In this document: piece by piece, positions 61,628 to 64,000 of the stretch
Position numbering within the stretch: position 1 is the stretch's first letter
Layout: every line of letters starts with the position of its first letter
Assembly: GCF_020520425.1 (NCBI RefSeq)
Contig: NC_079490.1
Location: forward strand, 42,912,723 to 42,976,722
From: Spinacia oleracea
Taxonomy: Eukaryota; Streptophyta; Magnoliopsida; Caryophyllales; Amaranthaceae
Direction of reading: 5' to 3'
Length of the DNA: 64,000 bases
Made by a program: the position numbers and the translations under genes
Notes under the pieces: model-generated
What the model was told of the DNA's origin: nothing
Databases searched by the model: none
What the model saw: the letters and a program-made list of their open reading frames with translations, nothing else

Positions 61628-63097
61628 TGTGAGGGGGTCGAAAAAGCACGAGGCTAATGCATGACCTCGTCCCTCATGGGCGTGACGTCGTCAGATCAAG
61701 TGTAATTGGATTTCCTGTGAGTTTACACCCAATCGATTAGTAATATAGGAGTCGCCATTCAGTTTTTAACGACAATGAGAAAAACTGACAAAACCCGGTT
61801 ATCGTGACATAAAGGGAGTGCAATTATGTTCGACCAAGACGGCCATAGGTTCCCTTGTGATCCCTGGTGTGGGGATCGCTCAACGTACACCCGCAGGGCA
61901 GAGATTGAGAGTTCGGGGGACTGTAGCTACCGAGAGGAGTGCTCATCGATAATACTCCAGAGGCAGGTTATCCTTACTAGCTCAACATAAATAATTGAAG
62001 GGACATGCGTTAAACTATTAAACTATTCTGAATTGATTTTAGCAATATGCAACACATAACACTAAATCGATCGTGATTATCTTATTTAGATTGATTTAAG
62101 GTACCTAGCATGATAATTCAATTGTCCAAGGTATTATCTTATTAGGCGTGATAGATCAATCAAGTTAATAGTTTGACAATTTTATAAAAGGGTGATGAAA
62201 GCGATTAAATCATACGAGGGACACATTACAACGCACCCTTGAGAGGTGCGTTGTGGTTCTCAGAAAACTAACCACTTGGCTTTGCTATTTCTCCTTTTAT
62301 TTAACGAATCTCGGGTTTCTAAGCATTGTTCAAGTATTTAGGCTTAATTCATCAAGCTACAAGGGGCAGGATGCGTTCTGTTCAACTTTTGGGTCGATTG
62401 CGACAGAACGCTGGATCAATTTCGCAGCGTGAGGCTTAGACTTAAGGCTAGAGTCAATACTCAGGTTATGCAATTGTGTGTCCTCTTTTCACGTCGGTTT
62501 TAGGCTGTATTTATAGGAAAATGGTATGTGGAAAGATAGATTTTAAGATACGAATCCAAAAAGAATCTGGAGATAAAACCGCCCCAGGCATTTTCAGCGC
62601 CTAGGGCTGGGCGCCAAAGATTTCGGCGCCCAGATCCAGGCGTTGAAAATGGGATCTGGGCCGAGTTTTTTGTCAGATTTGGACTCTTAGAATACGGAGC
62701 TTTTGAGATTTATCCGAGTCTTTTAGTGCGTATTAACTTTATGACGGAATGCGTCTGGGCCCGTTACGAACTCTAGGTTCGTTAGGAATTTAATTAATAC
62801 GTAACTCTTATTTTCGAATTATACCAGGAATGCAAATCCTATCTCTTTTAGGATTTATGTTGGAGTGCAACATCTAATTCTGACAGGTTTCTATCTTTTA
62901 TGACTTTGCCACTTTTAACAACTACCTTTTACAGTAGTTACTATTCTTAGCAGGTTTCTATAAATAGCAGTTTTGGCTGAAATGAAAGGGTGATTGAGAT
63001 TCGTCATTTTATAGGAGATGCGTTGCTAAGTGGAGATTTATATTCTCATCATCGAACCTTCCCTTTCGGGAATGGGGGACAAAAGTAGGTGCCTATA
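61628..63097 (+). repeat. Second LTR of the TGTGAGGGGG family
   Basis: It starts TGTGAGGGGGTCG and ends near GTAGGTGCCTATA, collinear with the solo LTR at 28298-29872 (shared gtcgccattcag, acggccataggttcccttgt, caacgtaca). It carries a hairpin ctgggcgcc/ggcgcccag (62607-62633) where the other copy has a different palindrome. What follows is not LTR sequence, so this is probably the 5' LTR of a longer element leaving the window. The right edge is uncertain by some bases, and no primer binding site is recognised. Confidence 0.75.
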
Positions 63098-63517
63098 GTT
63101 AGCCCCCACTTTGACGGAGTCTCGAGATGAGACGATGGTCAAAGTACTAGACGGAGTGCGTCATACAAGCCATGGCATAGGTGACCTGTTTTGCGAGGGT
63201 CTCACGAGCCCCGGAGTGATAACATTTGACTTAAGGGTCATCACTTGAAGTGTTAACACATTCCTCACGCGTCATTGGAATTTTTTAACTGATAGTATAG
63301 AAACTCCCTCACTTTGTCATTGGAAGTATCTAAAGATGTTTTTGGAATCAAAGCTATAAAGTGTAACTAGGCCTGGCCAAGCCCAATCACGAGGTAAAAC
63401 GTTTTTAAAAGATTCTCATTTTCAGGGTTAGCTAAACGAGAAAACCCCCTTGTTTTTATAGGACGTAAAACGAAGGAAAATCCAGCACATCGTTCTTTTT
63501 TGGAAAAACGGAAAACC
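63098..63517 (+). other. Start of the internal region of the right-edge element
   Basis: gttagcccccactttgacgg follows the LTR. The stretch is untranslated in appearance and no gag is reached before the window ends. Confidence 0.45.
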
Positions 63518-63976
63518 AATCCTTTGATTTTTGAAAAAGGAAAACCATCCTTTGATTTTTGGAAAAGGGAAACCATCCTTTGATTTTTGGAAAAGGGAAA
63601 CCATCCTTTGATTTTTGGAAAAAAGAAACAATCCTTTGATTTTTGGAAAAGGGAAACCATCTTTTGATTTTTGGAAAAAGATAAACCATCTTTTGATTTT
63701 TGGAAAAAGATAAACCATCTTTTGATTTTTGGAAAAAGATAAACCATCCTTTGATTTTTGGAAAAGGGAAACCATCCTTTGATTTTTGGAAAAGATAAAC
63801 CATCTTTTGATTTTTGGAAAAAGATAAACCATCTTTTGATTTTTGGAAAAAGATAAACCATCTTTTGATTTTTGGAAAAAGATAAACCATCTTTTGATTT
63901 TTGGAAAAAGATAAACCATCTTTTGATTTTTGGAAAAAGATAAACCATATTTTGATTTTTGGAAAAAGATAAACCA
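63518..63976. repeat. 29-bp tandem array, about 16 copies
   Basis: The unit contains ccatcttttgatttttgg then aaaaagataaa; some units are 27-28 bp with aaaaggga in place of aaaaagata. Because 29 is not a multiple of three and no minus-strand frame of the unit has a stop, three overlapping frames of 144-193 codons stay open. These are not genes. Confidence 0.95.
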
Positions 63977-64000
63977 GGAAAAGTTATCGCTGTAGCGACT

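Noticed and set aside
63367..63948. 193-, 163- and 144-codon minus-strand frames with FSKNQKM-type repeats
   Set aside because: Three frames of one 29-bp tandem array; no start context or domain.
63518..63976. CRISPR array
   Set aside because: Units are head-to-tail without unique spacers, and the window is plant DNA.

Overview
The window is plant nuclear DNA, from a eudicot. It is AT-rich, with split genes, GT-AG introns, Stowaway and hAT-type MITEs, a Helitron, Copia elements and LTRs that look Gypsy-type. Repeat vocabulary (an LTR opening TGTGAGGGGGTCG, frequent CGGAGTA words) makes me lean to Caryophyllales/Amaranthaceae (spinach or beet relatives), but that is a weak inference. I see no bacterial, organellar or viral segment.

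Four host genes look intact. (1) ABCI12-like, + strand, 8989-20117: a plastid CbiQ/EcfT-type membrane protein in 7 coding exons (379 aa), with a 6.4 kb second intron full of MITEs. (2) A CYP96A-like cytochrome P450, - strand, 21697-23196: single exon, 499 aa, with the normally conserved I-helix threonine pair replaced. (3) PIG-M/GPI mannosyltransferase I, - strand, 32021-35559: 4 coding exons (433 aa) plus a probable 5'UTR exon. Its intron 2 carries a tandem copy of the exon-2 end and an inverted copy of part of exon 1. (4) A small mitochondrial-type RRM protein, - strand, 37719-38147 (142 aa). A fifth gene, a zinc-finger MYM/TTF-type (hAT-transposase-like) sequence on the + strand from about 38.7 kb, is broken at 39983 by a 20.4 kb nested retrotransposon; a few more of its codons appear at 60424.

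Transposons fill the rest. 0-7 kb: a head-to-head Copia chimera, an old LTR element, a hAT MITE with a tRNA-like core, and a solo LTR. 24-31 kb: a Helitron with a nested hairpin MITE and a 133 bp AT run, three MITEs, and a dead Copia element split inside its reverse transcriptase by a 1575 bp solo LTR. 39984-60423: an outer LTR element (1.4 kb LTRs, target duplication CGAGA) whose 3' LTR was hit by a younger element of the same family (41278-51593, target duplication TACAG, LTRs about 99.5% identical). Both hold the same fossil Copia pol, so the family appears to have moved while non-autonomous. 61.6-64 kb: a second copy of the TGTGAGGGGG LTR, then a 29-bp tandem array at the window edge.

The host genes show no operon-like or pathway relation to one another. 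All repeat calls were made by eye from terminal motifs, target duplications and recognisable protein motifs; identities are hand counts, not alignments.
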